From NCBI RefSeq assembly GCF_020532645.1, contig NZ_JAJAUZ010000027.1, forward strand, positions 36,813 through 100,812: a DNA stretch of 64,000 nucleotides, written 5' to 3'. This stretch comes from Streptomyces bambusae (lineage in GTDB: Bacteria; Actinomycetota; Actinomycetes; Streptomycetales; Streptomycetaceae). The position numbers and the translations under genes were made by a program. Below the pieces are notes generated by a model. That model was given only the letters and a program-made list of their open reading frames with translations. It was not told the origin of the DNA and ran no database searches. Shown piece after piece: positions 53,151-61,782 of the stretch (positions are counted from its first letter, which is position 1; every line of letters starts with the position of its first letter).

Positions 53151-53359
53151 GGCGCCCATGATCCGGCACGAACTGCCCCCGTGCACCCGTGTTTCGCCGG
53201 TTCGGCCGCATGGGCGGAGCGCCGAAACCTCCGGCCGGTGAAGGTTTCCGCGGCATTTCCCCGCAGCTCTTCCTCCGAGTTTTTTGGCATGGACACTTCC
53301 AGAGAGGGGTGGTCGGCGCTACGACGTACATGGCAGAAAACCTGCTAATGGAGGGGTCC

Positions 53360-54169
53360 ATGAAACTGTCCCGATTCGCGGCATTCACGGCCTCGTTGGC
53401 CCTTGCCGCGTCCGCCGCCCTGCTCGGTTCCGCCCCCGCACAGGCCGCGGATTCCGCGGCCGTCTTCGGCTACGTGGCCCTCGGCGACTCGTACTCCTCG
53501 GGGGTCGGCGCCGGCAGCTACGACAGCGCGAGCGGCAACTGCAAGCGCAGCACGAAGGCCTACCCCGTGCTCTGGAAGAACGCCCATTCACCCGGCTCGT
53601 TCGCGTTCACCGCCTGCTCGGGCGCTCGTACGGGTGATGTCACGGCCGGTCAGCTCGGCCCGCTCAACGCCGACACCGACCTCGTCAGCATCACCATCGG
53701 CGGCAACGACGCCGGCTTCTCCGACGTCATGACCACCTGCGTGCTCCAGTCCGAGTCCACCTGCCTCAGCCGGATCGCCCAGGCCAAGGCCTACGTCGAC
53801 ACCACCCTGCCCGGGAAGCTCGACGCCGTGTACGACGCCATCCGCGCCAAGGCCCCCAACGCCCGCGTGGTCGTGCTCGGCTATCCCCGCTTCTACAAAC
53901 TGAACGGCACCTGTACCACCGGCCTGTCGGAGACCGAGCGCGCCGCCATCAACGGGGCCTCCGACCACCTGAACGCGGCCACCGACAAGCGGGCCCGCGA
54001 CCACGGCTTCGCCTTCGCCTCGGTGGCGGGCGCCTTCACCGGACACGAGATCTGCTCCGGCAGCGCCTGGCTGCACAGCGTCAACTGGCTCAACATCGGC
54101 GAGTCGTACCACCCCACCGCCCCCGGCCAGTCCGGCGGCTACCTGCCCGTCTTCAGCTCCGCCGCCTGA
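53360..54169 (+). CDS. Secreted SGNH-hydrolase/GDSL lipase
   Basis: 269 residues. ATG 53360 has GGAGG upstream. A signal peptide ends at APAQAADSA. GYVALGDSYSSGVGAGSY holds block I with catalytic Ser, ACSGARTGDV the Gly of block II, SITIGGNDAGF the Asn of block III (G-G-N-D) and ESYHPTAPGQ the block V His. Six cysteines in pairs (NCKR, TACS, TTCV, STCL, GTCT, EICS) fit three disulphides as in Streptomyces secreted phospholipase/lipases. The lipase is divergent from the AAA ATPase and convergent with the kinase gene. The start is clear and an upstream frame is non-coding. Confidence 0.92.
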   Translation: MKLSRFAAFTASLALAASAALLGSAPAQAADSAAVFGYVALGDSYSSGVGAGSYDSASGNCKRSTKAYPVLWKNAHSPGSFAFTACSGARTGDVTAGQLGPLNADTDLVSITIGGNDAGFSDVMTTCVLQSESTCLSRIAQAKAYVDTTLPGKLDAVYDAIRAKAPNARVVVLGYPRFYKLNGTCTTGLSETERAAINGASDHLNAATDKRARDHGFAFASVAGAFTGHEICSGSAWLHSVNWLNIGESYHPTAPGQSGGYLPVFSSAA

Positions 54170-54226
54170 CCCGGCCACATCGCGGCCGCCGTGGACTCCC
54201 CGGACGGGGGCCGCGGCGGCCGACGA

Positions 54227-55180
54227 CTACACCAGCAGCCACACCAGCAACACGAGCACCAGCGCCAGGGCGACCGCCGCAGCCACCGCCGCCGGGACGG
54301 GCCACCCGCGGCCGCCCTGCTCCGGCCGGGACGCCGCGCGTGCGGCGGACGCCACCGATCCGTCCGCTTCCGCCGCAGGGCCCGCCGGTTCCACGGTCCC
54401 GCCCTGCGGCCCGTCCGCGGCCCGCACCGCCCCGCCCGCGCCCACCACCCGCAGCATCCGCTCCGCTTCCCCGGCCGACAGCCGCGCCGCCGGGTCCGGG
54501 CGCAGCAGACCGTCGAGTACGGGCTCCAGAGCGCCCGCCCGGCGCGGCGGCGGCAGCTCCCCGCCGGCCGCCGGCCGCCCGAAGCCGCCCTCGACCGCCT
54601 CGTACAGCAGCGCGCCCAGCGCCCGCAGGTCGGCCTCCGCGCCGCCCGCCGCAGGGTCCGCCCCGTCCGCCGCCCAGTCCGCCGCCGCGGCGAGCCCGAA
54701 GTCGCCCAGCACCACCCGGCCGTCGTTGGCGACCAGCACATTGCCCGCCGTCACGTCCCCGTGCGGCACTCCCGCAGCGTGCGCGGCCCGCAGCGCCGCC
54801 AGCAGCTGCGCCCCGAGGTGCGCCGCCCGCTGCGGGGCCAGCGGCCCGCCGGCCGCCAGCACCTCCGCCAGTGACAGCCCGCGGACCAGCTCCATCACGA
54901 TCCACGGCCGGCCGCCCTCGACCGCCACGTCGTACACGGCGACCACCCCGCGGTGGGTGACCCGCTCCGCCGTCCGCGCCGCCCGCTCCAGCCGCTCGTA
55001 CACCCCGCGCGCAGCGGCCGGGTCCGCCCCGGCCGGCGCCCGTACCTCCCGGACCGCCACCTCGCGGCCCAGCACCTCGTCCCGGGCCTGCCACACCGTG
55101 CCCGTCCGGCCGCGGCCCAGCGGACCCCGCAGCCGGTACCGTCCCGCCACCACCCGCTCACCGCTCGGCACCTCGGTCAC
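54227..55180 (-). CDS. Atypical Ser/Thr protein kinase-like membrane protein
   Basis: 317 residues from GTG 55178-55180. The kinase fold runs about residues 13-235: the Gly loop GPLGRGRTGTVWQARDE, the VAIK position VAVREV (Lys replaced by Arg), the catalytic loop GVPHGDVTAGNVLV (Arg and Lys of H-R-D-L-K replaced) and LGDFGLA, the intact D-F-G. A low-complexity stretch and one C-terminal membrane helix (AAVAAAVALALVLVLLVWLLV split as two halves) end the protein, so the kinase part is cytoplasmic and the tail barely extends outside. With three catalytic changes it may be weakly active or a pseudokinase. Confidence 0.83.
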   Translation of the reverse strand: MTEVPSGERVVAGRYRLRGPLGRGRTGTVWQARDEVLGREVAVREVRAPAGADPAAARGVYERLERAARTAERVTHRGVVAVYDVAVEGGRPWIVMELVRGLSLAEVLAAGGPLAPQRAAHLGAQLLAALRAAHAAGVPHGDVTAGNVLVANDGRVVLGDFGLAAAADWAADGADPAAGGAEADLRALGALLYEAVEGGFGRPAAGGELPPPRRAGALEPVLDGLLRPDPAARLSAGEAERMLRVVGAGGAVRAADGPQGGTVEPAGPAAEADGSVASAARAASRPEQGGRGWPVPAAVAAAVALALVLVLLVWLLV

Positions 55181-55404
55181 GAGGGGAGTCTGCCCGCCCG
55201 CGGCGCCCTTCCAACGCCGACGGCAAGGCCCCGGAGCGGCCCCCGCCGAAGTGTGGGTGCGGAGAGTAACGGTCGACTTCGGTGAGTGACCGTCAAAAGT
55301 GGTGCCGTGACGGTCAAATCACCCTCCCGGGATACCCGACTGCGCCGAGAGGGCGATAGGGTTACCCTGCCCGGGCCGGGTGTCTCGTACGGGTGGGGAG
55401 AATC

Positions 55405-55671
55405 ATGGAACAGATAACGATGCGCAGCAGGCCGCCCCGCGTGCCTGCCATCACCTGCGGCAGCAGCGCGACCAGTTCGCGGCTGGACCGCCACCTCGCC
55501 GTGCTGGGCGGTCCCGCCGTCCCGCAGCGCGAGGCCGCCGAAGCGACCCTGCTGATGCGGGAGTTGACGGCGCGTGACCACACGCACCGCCACCGGAGCC
55601 GGAGCGCGCGCGTCTCGCTGTTCGCCCCGCTGCGCCGGCTGCGCCGTACGCTCTGGGGCAGCCACCGCTGA
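55405..55671 (+). CDS. Small basic conserved hypothetical protein
   Basis: 88 residues from ATG 55405 behind GGGGAG. It begins MEQITMRSRPPRVPAITC and ends VSLFAPLRRLRRTLWGSHR, so it is strongly basic, especially in the last 30 residues, with an Ala/Glu-rich middle (QREAAEATLLMRELTARDH). No signal peptide or helix spans a membrane; the C-terminal amphipathic stretch could bind membrane or nucleic acid. I do not recognise a family. The good ribosome-binding site and codon use support a real gene. It converges on the CoA-transferase gene. Confidence 0.65.
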   Translation: MEQITMRSRPPRVPAITCGSSATSSRLDRHLAVLGGPAVPQREAAEATLLMRELTARDHTHRHRSRSARVSLFAPLRRLRRTLWGSHR

Positions 55672-55696
55672 CCCGCCCCACCCGGCACCCCGGCCC

Positions 55697-56920
55697 TCAG
55701 GCGATCACACCGTCCCGGCGTAGTCCGTCGATCTGCGCGTCCGACATCCCCAGGGCGCGCAGGACGGCACCGGTGTGCTCGCCGAGCGCCGGCACCGCGC
55801 CCATCAGCGGCTCCGGCCCGCCCGGCAGCACGATCGGCGGGAGCAGGGCGCGCAGCGGACCGACGGCCGAACCCACCTCCCGCCACCGGTCCCGCGCCGC
55901 CAGCTGGGGGTGTCCGGCCAGCCCGGCCACCGTGTTCAGACGGGCGCAGGCGATGCCCGCCGCCTCCAGCGCGGCGATCGCCGTGTCCGCCTCCAGCCCG
56001 CCGAGCGCGGCGGCCACCACCGCATCCGTCTTCTCCCGGTTCGCAGTCCGCGCCGCATTCGTCGCGAACGCCGGATCGTCCGCCAACTCGGGTTGCCCCA
56101 GCACCTGTTCGGCCAGCCGCCGCCACTCCCGGTCGTTCTGCACCGACAGCAGCACCCGGCCCCCGCCCGCCGTCGGATAGGCGTCGTACGGCGCGATCAC
56201 CGCATGGCCCAGACCCGTACGCGCCGGCTGCTCGCCGCCGTGCATCGTGTGGTGCAGCGGATGCCCCATCCACTCGGCCAGCGCATCCAGCATCGACACC
56301 TCCACCGGCCCGCCCCGCCCGGTCGAACCCCGCCGCAGCAGCGCCGCAAGAACGCCGGAGAACGCGTACATCGCCGCCGCGATGTCGGCCGCCGGGATGC
56401 CCGCCTTCACGGGCTGCTCCGCCGTCCCCGTCACCGACACCAGCCCCGCCTCGCACTGCACGAGCATGTCGTACGCCCGCTTGTGCGCGTACGGGCCCTG
56501 CGCCCCGTACCCGGAGATGTCGACGGCGACCAGCCGCGGATGGCGGGCGCACAGCGAGGCCGCATCCAGGCCCAGCCGGGCCGCCGCCCCCTGTGCCAGG
56601 TTCTGCACGAACACGTCGGCGTCCGCGACCAGCCGCTCGACCAGCTCCCGGCCGCGCGGGTCCTTCAGGTCCACGGCCACCGACTCCTTGCCGCGGTTCG
56701 CCCACACGAAATGCGAGGCCAGGCCGCCCGCGGCGGTGTCGTAGCCGCGGGCGAAATCGCCGCCGTCCGGGCGTTCCAGCTTCACCACCCGGGCGCCGAG
56801 ATCGGCGAGCTGGCGGGTCGCGAACGGGGCCGAGACCGCCTGCTCCACGGCGACGACCGTGATCCCGTCGAGCGGGAGGGGTTGCGCCGGGCGGGCGGGG
56901 CGTGCGGAAGGGGCTGCCAT
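55697..56920 (-). CDS. CoA-transferase, CaiB/BaiF (family III)
   Basis: 407 residues from ATG 56918-56920. The N-terminal core has ITVVAVEQAVSAPFATRQLA, LGARVVKLERPDGGDFARGY and FVWANRGKESVAVDLKDPRG, the CoA-binding segments. The catalytic Asp of family III transferases appears in SMLDALAEWMGHPL. The protein then continues through AQLAARDRWREVG-type elements to the interlocked C-terminal lobe. Such enzymes move CoA between carboxylic acids, for example oxalate/formate, carnitine or succinate. The genes around it give no hint of substrate. The 407-residue length is normal. Confidence 0.88.
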   Translation of the reverse strand: MAAPSARPARPAQPLPLDGITVVAVEQAVSAPFATRQLADLGARVVKLERPDGGDFARGYDTAAGGLASHFVWANRGKESVAVDLKDPRGRELVERLVADADVFVQNLAQGAAARLGLDAASLCARHPRLVAVDISGYGAQGPYAHKRAYDMLVQCEAGLVSVTGTAEQPVKAGIPAADIAAAMYAFSGVLAALLRRGSTGRGGPVEVSMLDALAEWMGHPLHHTMHGGEQPARTGLGHAVIAPYDAYPTAGGGRVLLSVQNDREWRRLAEQVLGQPELADDPAFATNAARTANREKTDAVVAAALGGLEADTAIAALEAAGIACARLNTVAGLAGHPQLAARDRWREVGSAVGPLRALLPPIVLPGGPEPLMGAVPALGEHTGAVLRALGMSDAQIDGLRRDGVIA

Positions 56921-57036
56921 GACATGCAGACCTATCGGTTGGAACCCCGCTCTGTCACCCCCCGATATCCCACCTTTGCCCTTGTTTGCGTGCCTATGGT
57001 GACTGCCGTTTGTCACGCGTCCCGGAAGGCCCGCCC

Positions 57037-58023
57037 ATGCCGCGCCCCACCACCCCCCGGTCCGACCATCCGCGTCCCCGCCCCCGGCTGCGCACCGTCC
57101 GGCGGGCCGCGGCCGCCGTCACCGCGCTGCTCGCCGGGCTGGTGCTCGCGGCCGGACCGGCCCCGGCGTCCGTCCGCCCCGGCCTCGCCCCCTTCCCGTT
57201 CAACTCCAGCACCTCCGGAGTGAACGGCGCCGTGACCGCCATCGGCACCGACTGCCCCACCGGCGAACTGGACCTGACGAAGCGCTGGACCGCCTCGTCG
57301 CCGCTGCCCGCCGGACAGTTCTCGGACCTCCCGGGCACCATGGCCGCGGACATGCAGTTCCTGACCCGGGTGGGCGGCGGGGCCGCGCTGCGCGGCGACG
57401 ACAGCCGGGTGACGCTCACGAACTCCCGCGGCACCGTGGTCCTCGCCCTGTCCTCCGGCAACTGCACCGCGCCCACCCTCGCGTTCGGCGGCGGCACCGT
57501 GGCGGGCTCCGGCACCTGGACCGTGGTCCCCGACGCCACCGCCACGCACGCGTACCGGCAGGCCACGGGCGCGGGAACCTTCACGATCAACGCCGGCGCC
57601 TCGCCGGCCACCGGCAACCCGTGGAGCCTCTCTCTCAACGGGACCCTGACCGCGCTGGAGCCCGCCCTCGCGGTCACCCACCGGGCGTTCTGGGGCGGCC
57701 CGGGCCCCTACCTGACCCGGACCCTGAGCGTGGAGTACCGGATCCGCAACAACGGCCCCGGCGACGCCTTCAACGTCAAGCTCGTCGACGCGGCCGTGAC
57801 CGGTTCCGGAGCGACCCGGCTCGGGCCCGTGCCGCAGACCGTCGGCACCATCCCGGCCGGCCGCACGGCGGGCGTCGTGGTCCGGTACCGGGTCTGCGGG
57901 ATCGCCGTCCTCGGCTGCCGCTTCACGGCGAACGTCCAGACCTCGTACACCGATGCCTTCGGCGTCGCCGCCACGGCCGACTTCCCGCGCACCGTCTTCG
58001 TGCCGACCGCGCCGGTGCCGTAG
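57037..58023 (+). CDS. Secreted protein with conserved-repeat (DUF11-like) beta domain
   Basis: 328 residues. ATG 57037 has GGAAGG upstream. A Pro/Arg-rich N-terminus is followed by a signal-like helix (AAAAVTALLAGLVLAAGPAPAS). The mature part is Thr/Gly/Ala-rich beta sequence without Cys-rich loops; residues about 225-325 (VEYRIRNNGPGDAFNVKLVDAAV, then VVVRYRVCGIAVLGCRF) resemble DUF11/CARDB-type domains found in adhesins and surface proteins. I do not recognise an enzyme. Probably exported or wall-associated. It diverges from the CoA-transferase gene. Confidence 0.7.
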   Translation: MPRPTTPRSDHPRPRPRLRTVRRAAAAVTALLAGLVLAAGPAPASVRPGLAPFPFNSSTSGVNGAVTAIGTDCPTGELDLTKRWTASSPLPAGQFSDLPGTMAADMQFLTRVGGGAALRGDDSRVTLTNSRGTVVLALSSGNCTAPTLAFGGGTVAGSGTWTVVPDATATHAYRQATGAGTFTINAGASPATGNPWSLSLNGTLTALEPALAVTHRAFWGGPGPYLTRTLSVEYRIRNNGPGDAFNVKLVDAAVTGSGATRLGPVPQTVGTIPAGRTAGVVVRYRVCGIAVLGCRFTANVQTSYTDAFGVAATADFPRTVFVPTAPVP

Positions 58024-58083
58024 GGGCCTGCCTTCCGGATCGGGGGCTCCGGGGAGCGTACGAGCTGCCCCGGAGCGCCGCGG

Positions 58084-59265
58084 TCAGAGCAGGGCGAACT
58101 GCCCTTCCGGGCCCTCCTCCTGATGGTCCAGCACCGAGGCAGGACGCCGCGCGGCGGCCGGAACGGGCAGCACCCCGGCGGCCTTCAGGGCAGGAACCCC
58201 CAGCCACTCGGACCCCGCGTCCCCGGTCTCCCCGGTCTCCCCGGCGGTCGCCGGGTCCGTCAGCAGGGCCAGTGAGGTGACCAGCGCCAGCAGCTCGGAC
58301 GTCCACTGCTGCGGCCACTGCGCCGGTCCCAGCGCCGCCAGCCCGGCCGCCTCCCGGTGGCCGGTCCGGGCCGCGAACCAGCGCTCCAGCACCCGCACCC
58401 CGCCCGCCTCGAACTCCCACACCTCCGCCGGCACCGGCGACACCACCCCCGGGCCCAGCCGCAGCTCCGCCGCCTCCGCGTCGTAACCGATGGCCGCCGG
58501 CCGCTCCGGCACCGCAGCCCGCACGTACGGCCGGGAGCCGCCGGGCAGCTTCGGCGGCTCGTCGCCCCGCGCGCCCGCCAGCTGGATGCGCAGCAGCCGG
58601 TGCCCGCGCAGCAGCCCGGTCCGCCAGGTCTCCCCGGCGGCCGGGAGCGGCACCACGGTCCCCCGCGGGCCGGGCCGCGCCGCGGCCAGTGCCCACGACA
58701 GCAGGTCCTCCGGGGTCACCCGGCAGTGGTACCGCTCGCCCAGCAGGTCCAGCAGGCCCGGCGCCACATTGGGCTCCGCGCCACCCGGCCGCCGGTGCAG
58801 CGGCCTGATCCGGCCGGTCCGCCCGGCCGGCAGCAGCGGCGAGGCCGCCAGCGGCACCGCCGCCGCACCCGTCTCCACCAGGAACACCTGCTGCTCGTCC
58901 CACACCCGCCACAGCTCTGGGCGGGCGGCGTCGATCAGCCGGTGGTCGGGCAGCAGCCACTGGGCGTCGAAGGCATCGGCCAGGACCCGGACCGGCTCCG
59001 GACACGGGCCGGGCGCCTGCGCGAACCGACCCGTCGAGGTGCGCTGCCCGGGCAGCGCCGCTGCCCCGCTGTGCGGGCTGCGGGCCCGGGAGGGCAGGAA
59101 CAGCTCCTCGCGGGCCGTGCCCTCGGCGGCCGTCAGCGCCGCCCAGCGGTCCCGCAGCGTCCGGGCATCCGGCGCGAGCACCCAGGGCCGGCCCAGCCGC
59201 AACGGGGCCACCGACCACGGGAACAGATCGTCCAGCAGAGGCGCGTCATCGCTCACCGCACGCAT
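58084..59265 (-). CDS. Orphan type ISP restriction-modification C-terminal specificity domain protein
   Basis: 393 residues from ATG 59263-59265. RPWVLAPDARTLRDRWAALT, FDAQWLLPDHRLIDAARPEL, WRVWDEQQVFLVE and GVLDLLGERY-type segments match the target-recognition (C-terminal) part of type ISP restriction-modification enzymes. These are normally 1500-residue single chains that include helicase and methyltransferase domains. Here no helicase, nuclease or N6-adenine methylase motif (such as N-P-P-Y) is visible. This stand-alone form is common in Streptomyces and may read DNA without cutting it. Function unproven. It converges on the secreted protein. Confidence 0.65.
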   Translation of the reverse strand: MRAVSDDAPLLDDLFPWSVAPLRLGRPWVLAPDARTLRDRWAALTAAEGTAREELFLPSRARSPHSGAAALPGQRTSTGRFAQAPGPCPEPVRVLADAFDAQWLLPDHRLIDAARPELWRVWDEQQVFLVETGAAAVPLAASPLLPAGRTGRIRPLHRRPGGAEPNVAPGLLDLLGERYHCRVTPEDLLSWALAAARPGPRGTVVPLPAAGETWRTGLLRGHRLLRIQLAGARGDEPPKLPGGSRPYVRAAVPERPAAIGYDAEAAELRLGPGVVSPVPAEVWEFEAGGVRVLERWFAARTGHREAAGLAALGPAQWPQQWTSELLALVTSLALLTDPATAGETGETGDAGSEWLGVPALKAAGVLPVPAAARRPASVLDHQEEGPEGQFALL

Positions 59266-59364
59266 GCTAGGGCGTCCCGCTCGCCCGTACACAGCGCCCG
59301 GGCCGGTTCCCGGCCGACGCGCTACGCTCCGAAGAGGGGCACATGCGGCGACCGAGGAGGCGGC

Positions 59365-59529
59365 ATGAGCCAGTACGACGAATACACGACCCCGTCCCAG
59401 GCCGAGGGCGAACGCCTCGACGAGGACATGGACGAGACCGAAAAGAAGCAGCACGACCACCCGCACACGCTGCGGACCACCCCCTCCCAGGCGGAGGGTG
59501 AACGCACCGCCGACGACGACGGGAAGTGA
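59365..59529 (+). CDS. Small acidic protein with internal duplication
   Basis: 54 residues. ATG 59365 has GAGGAGG upstream. TTPSQAEGERLDED and TTPSQAEGERTADDD are two copies of one motif, separated by a Glu/Lys/His linker (MDETEKKQHDHPH). The protein is polar, strongly acidic and probably disordered. No known domain. It diverges from the type ISP-like gene by about 100 bp and converges on the GntR gene. The clear ribosome-binding site and self-similarity in protein rather than only in DNA support translation. Confidence 0.72.
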   Translation: MSQYDEYTTPSQAEGERLDEDMDETEKKQHDHPHTLRTTPSQAEGERTADDDGK

Positions 59530-59617
59530 CGCCCCGGGACGCCCCCGGACACCCTCGGGACCCCCGGACACCCCGGGATACCCGCGAACACCCGCGAACG
59601 CCCGCGGACGCCCCGGA

Positions 59618-60367
59618 TCAGGTCGCGTCGACCGTCACCGTGAAGGAGAACCGGTCGCCCCGGTACCGGATCCGGGCCACGTCCACGACCCGCCCGTCCG
59701 CGTCGTACGTGACGCCCGTGTAGTGCAGGATCGGGCTGAGCAGCGGCACGTCCAGCAGGTCCGCCGTCACCGGGTCGGCCAGCCGTGCCTCCACGGTGTC
59801 CGTGATCCGGCTGATCTTCACGCCGACCACGTCCCGCAGCACCTTCGTCATCGGCCACCGCTCCAGATCGGCGAGGTCGACGGCTTCGGCCAGCTCGGGC
59901 AGGACCGCGTTCTCCGCCCAGTTCGTGGGCTCCCCGGTCTTCCCGTCCCGCCGCAGCCGCCGGTACGTGACCACCTCGGCGGCGTCCGGGAAGTACGGCG
60001 CGAGCTCCCCGGGCACCGGCCCCCGCTCCTGCCCCAGCACCGTCGTCCGCTCCCCGGACTGCTGGGCCACGATCGCGTCGACCGAACCCAGCAGCCGCAC
60101 CGGGGCCCCGCGCTGCGCCCCCGGCTCGATGAACGTGCCGCGCCGCCGGTGCCGGCTGATCAGCCCCTCCGCCTCCAGCTCCTTGAGGGCCTGGCGCATC
60201 GTGAGCACGCTCACCCCGTAGTGCTCGGCGAGCCGCTCCTCGGTCGGCAGGCGCAGCGAGGCGTCCGGAGAGCGCCCCAGTATCGAGGCGCGCAGGGACT
60301 GCGAGACCTGGTACCAGAGCGGCAGCTTCCGGTTCAGGACCACTGAGTCGGGGGCGAAGGCGGTCAC
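59618..60367 (-). CDS. GntR family regulator with UTRA domain (HutC subfamily)
   Basis: 249 residues from GTG 60365-60367. The DNA-binding part is PLWYQVSQSLRASILGRS, RLPTEERLAEHYGVSVLTMR and QALKELEAEGLISRHRRRGT. Residues about 95-245 form the UTRA effector domain (YRRLRRDGKTGEPTNWAENA, the ISRITDTVEARLADPVTADL turn and the final RGDRFSFTVTV). Such proteins sense sugars, amino acids or aromatic metabolites and repress nearby genes. It is downstream of hmgA on the same strand, with a hairpin/operator-like palindrome between, so it may control hmgA or itself. Confidence 0.88.
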   Translation of the reverse strand: MTAFAPDSVVLNRKLPLWYQVSQSLRASILGRSPDASLRLPTEERLAEHYGVSVLTMRQALKELEAEGLISRHRRRGTFIEPGAQRGAPVRLLGSVDAIVAQQSGERTTVLGQERGPVPGELAPYFPDAAEVVTYRRLRRDGKTGEPTNWAENAVLPELAEAVDLADLERWPMTKVLRDVVGVKISRITDTVEARLADPVTADLLDVPLLSPILHYTGVTYDADGRVVDVARIRYRGDRFSFTVTVDAT

Positions 60368-60404
60368 GGGTGAATCTCCGTACGAGCGGGGCGACGTGCA
60401 GGAA

Positions 60405-60435
60405 CTCTAGGGCCTGTGTCGGACAGACCCTAGAG
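60405..60435. promoter_or_regulatory. Long imperfect palindrome between hmgA and GntR gene
   Basis: CTCTAGGG (60405-60412) and CCCTAGAG (60428-60435) are perfect 8-bp arms. Inner arms CTGT (60414-60417) and ACAG (60423-60426) extend the symmetry, with one mismatched pair. It lies five bases after the hmgA stop and 38 bp before the GntR start, so it may be an hmgA terminator, a GntR operator, or both. Confidence 0.55.
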
Positions 60436-60439
60436 CCCC

Positions 60440-61759
60440 CTACGCGCGGAAGTGGCGCTCCATGCCCTCCCAGACCCGGTCGTAGCCGCGCTGGAGGTGG
60501 TCGGCGGAGGCTGCCTGTGCGGTCGCGGTGATCGGCCAGCGGGTCTCGAACATGAACGCCAGACCGTCGTCGATCTTCTGCGGCTTCAGCTCGGCGGCGC
60601 TGGCCTTGTCGAACGTCTCCCGGTCCGGGCCGTGCGCCGACATCATGTTGTGGAGCGAGCCGCCGCCCGGCACGAAGCCCTCCGCCTTGGCGTCGTACGC
60701 GCCCTCGATGAGGCCCATGTACTCGCTCATCACGTTGCGGTGGAAGTACGGCGGACGGAACGTGTCCTCGCCGACCAGCCAGCGGGGCGCGAACACCACG
60801 AAGTCCACGCCCGCCAGGCCCGGGGTGTCGGAGGGCGAGGTCAGCACCGTGAAGATCGACGGGTCCGGGTGGTCGTGGCTGATCGTGCCGATCACGTTGA
60901 AACGGCTCAGGTCGTACACGTACGGGACGTGCGTGCCGTGCCAGGCGACCACGTCGAGCGGGGAGTGGGCGTAGGTCGCGGACCAGAGGTTCCCGCAGAA
61001 CTTGTTGACCACCTCCACGGGGCCCTCGACGTCCTCGTACGCCGCCACCGGCGCCTGGAAGTCGCGGGCCGCGGCCAGGCCGTTGGCGCCGATCGGGCCG
61101 AGCCCGGGCAGCTCGAAGGGCAGGCCGTAGTTCTCGCACACGTACCCGCGGGCGGTCTCGTCCAGCAGCTCGACCCGGAACCGGACGCCGCGGGGGACCA
61201 GCGCGATGTGCCCGGGCTCGGCGCGCAGCAGGCCGAACTCGGTGCGCAGCAGCAGGCCGCCGCGCTCGGGGACGATGAGCAGCTCGCCGTCGGAGTTGCC
61301 GAAGACCCGCTCCATCGAGGCGTTGGCGGCGTACAGGTGGACCGCCATGCCGGCGCGCTGGGCGGCGTCGCCGTTGCCGCCGAGGGTCCACAGGCCGGCC
61401 AGGAAGTCGGTGCCGGGCGCCGGGTCCGGCAGCGGGTTCCAGCGCAGCCGGTTGGGGTCGGGGACGGTCTCGGTGAACGGTGCGGTGCGGATGCCGCCGT
61501 TGTCGGTCCGCACGAACTGCGGGTGGGCCGCCGACGGGCGGATCCGGTACAGCCAGGAGCGCCGGTTGTGGGTGCGGGGCTCGGTGAACGCGCTGCCGCT
61601 CAGCTGCTCCGCGTACAGGCCGAGGGGGGCCCGCTGGGGGGAGTTCCGGCCTATGGGGAGGGCCCCCGGGACGGCTTCCGAGCTGTGCTCGTTGCCGAAG
61701 CCGGTGAGGTAGGACAGCCCCTCCGCCGTCTTCCTGGCCTGCTCGTTCCCGCTGCTCAT
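60440..61759 (-). CDS. hmgA: Homogentisate 1,2-dioxygenase
   Basis: 439 residues from ATG 61757-61759, GGGAG upstream. It begins LSYLTGFGNEHSSEAVPGAL and includes YAEQLSGSAFTEPR, GLWTLGGNGDAAQRAGM, HGTHVPYVYDLSRFN and the iron-ligand region RPPYFHRNVMSEYMGLIEG with PGGGSLHNMMSAHGPD. These are the conserved blocks of homogentisate dioxygenases, which open the ring of homogentisate with O2 and Fe(II) to give maleylacetoacetate in tyrosine and phenylalanine breakdown. Length is normal (about 440). The other genes of the pathway are not in the window. A promoter and inverted repeat lie directly upstream. Confidence 0.95.
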   Translation of the reverse strand: MSSGNEQARKTAEGLSYLTGFGNEHSSEAVPGALPIGRNSPQRAPLGLYAEQLSGSAFTEPRTHNRRSWLYRIRPSAAHPQFVRTDNGGIRTAPFTETVPDPNRLRWNPLPDPAPGTDFLAGLWTLGGNGDAAQRAGMAVHLYAANASMERVFGNSDGELLIVPERGGLLLRTEFGLLRAEPGHIALVPRGVRFRVELLDETARGYVCENYGLPFELPGLGPIGANGLAAARDFQAPVAAYEDVEGPVEVVNKFCGNLWSATYAHSPLDVVAWHGTHVPYVYDLSRFNVIGTISHDHPDPSIFTVLTSPSDTPGLAGVDFVVFAPRWLVGEDTFRPPYFHRNVMSEYMGLIEGAYDAKAEGFVPGGGSLHNMMSAHGPDRETFDKASAAELKPQKIDDGLAFMFETRWPITATAQAASADHLQRGYDRVWEGMERHFRA

Positions 61760-61782
61760 CTGCCCGCTCCCGCTCTGCCGAA

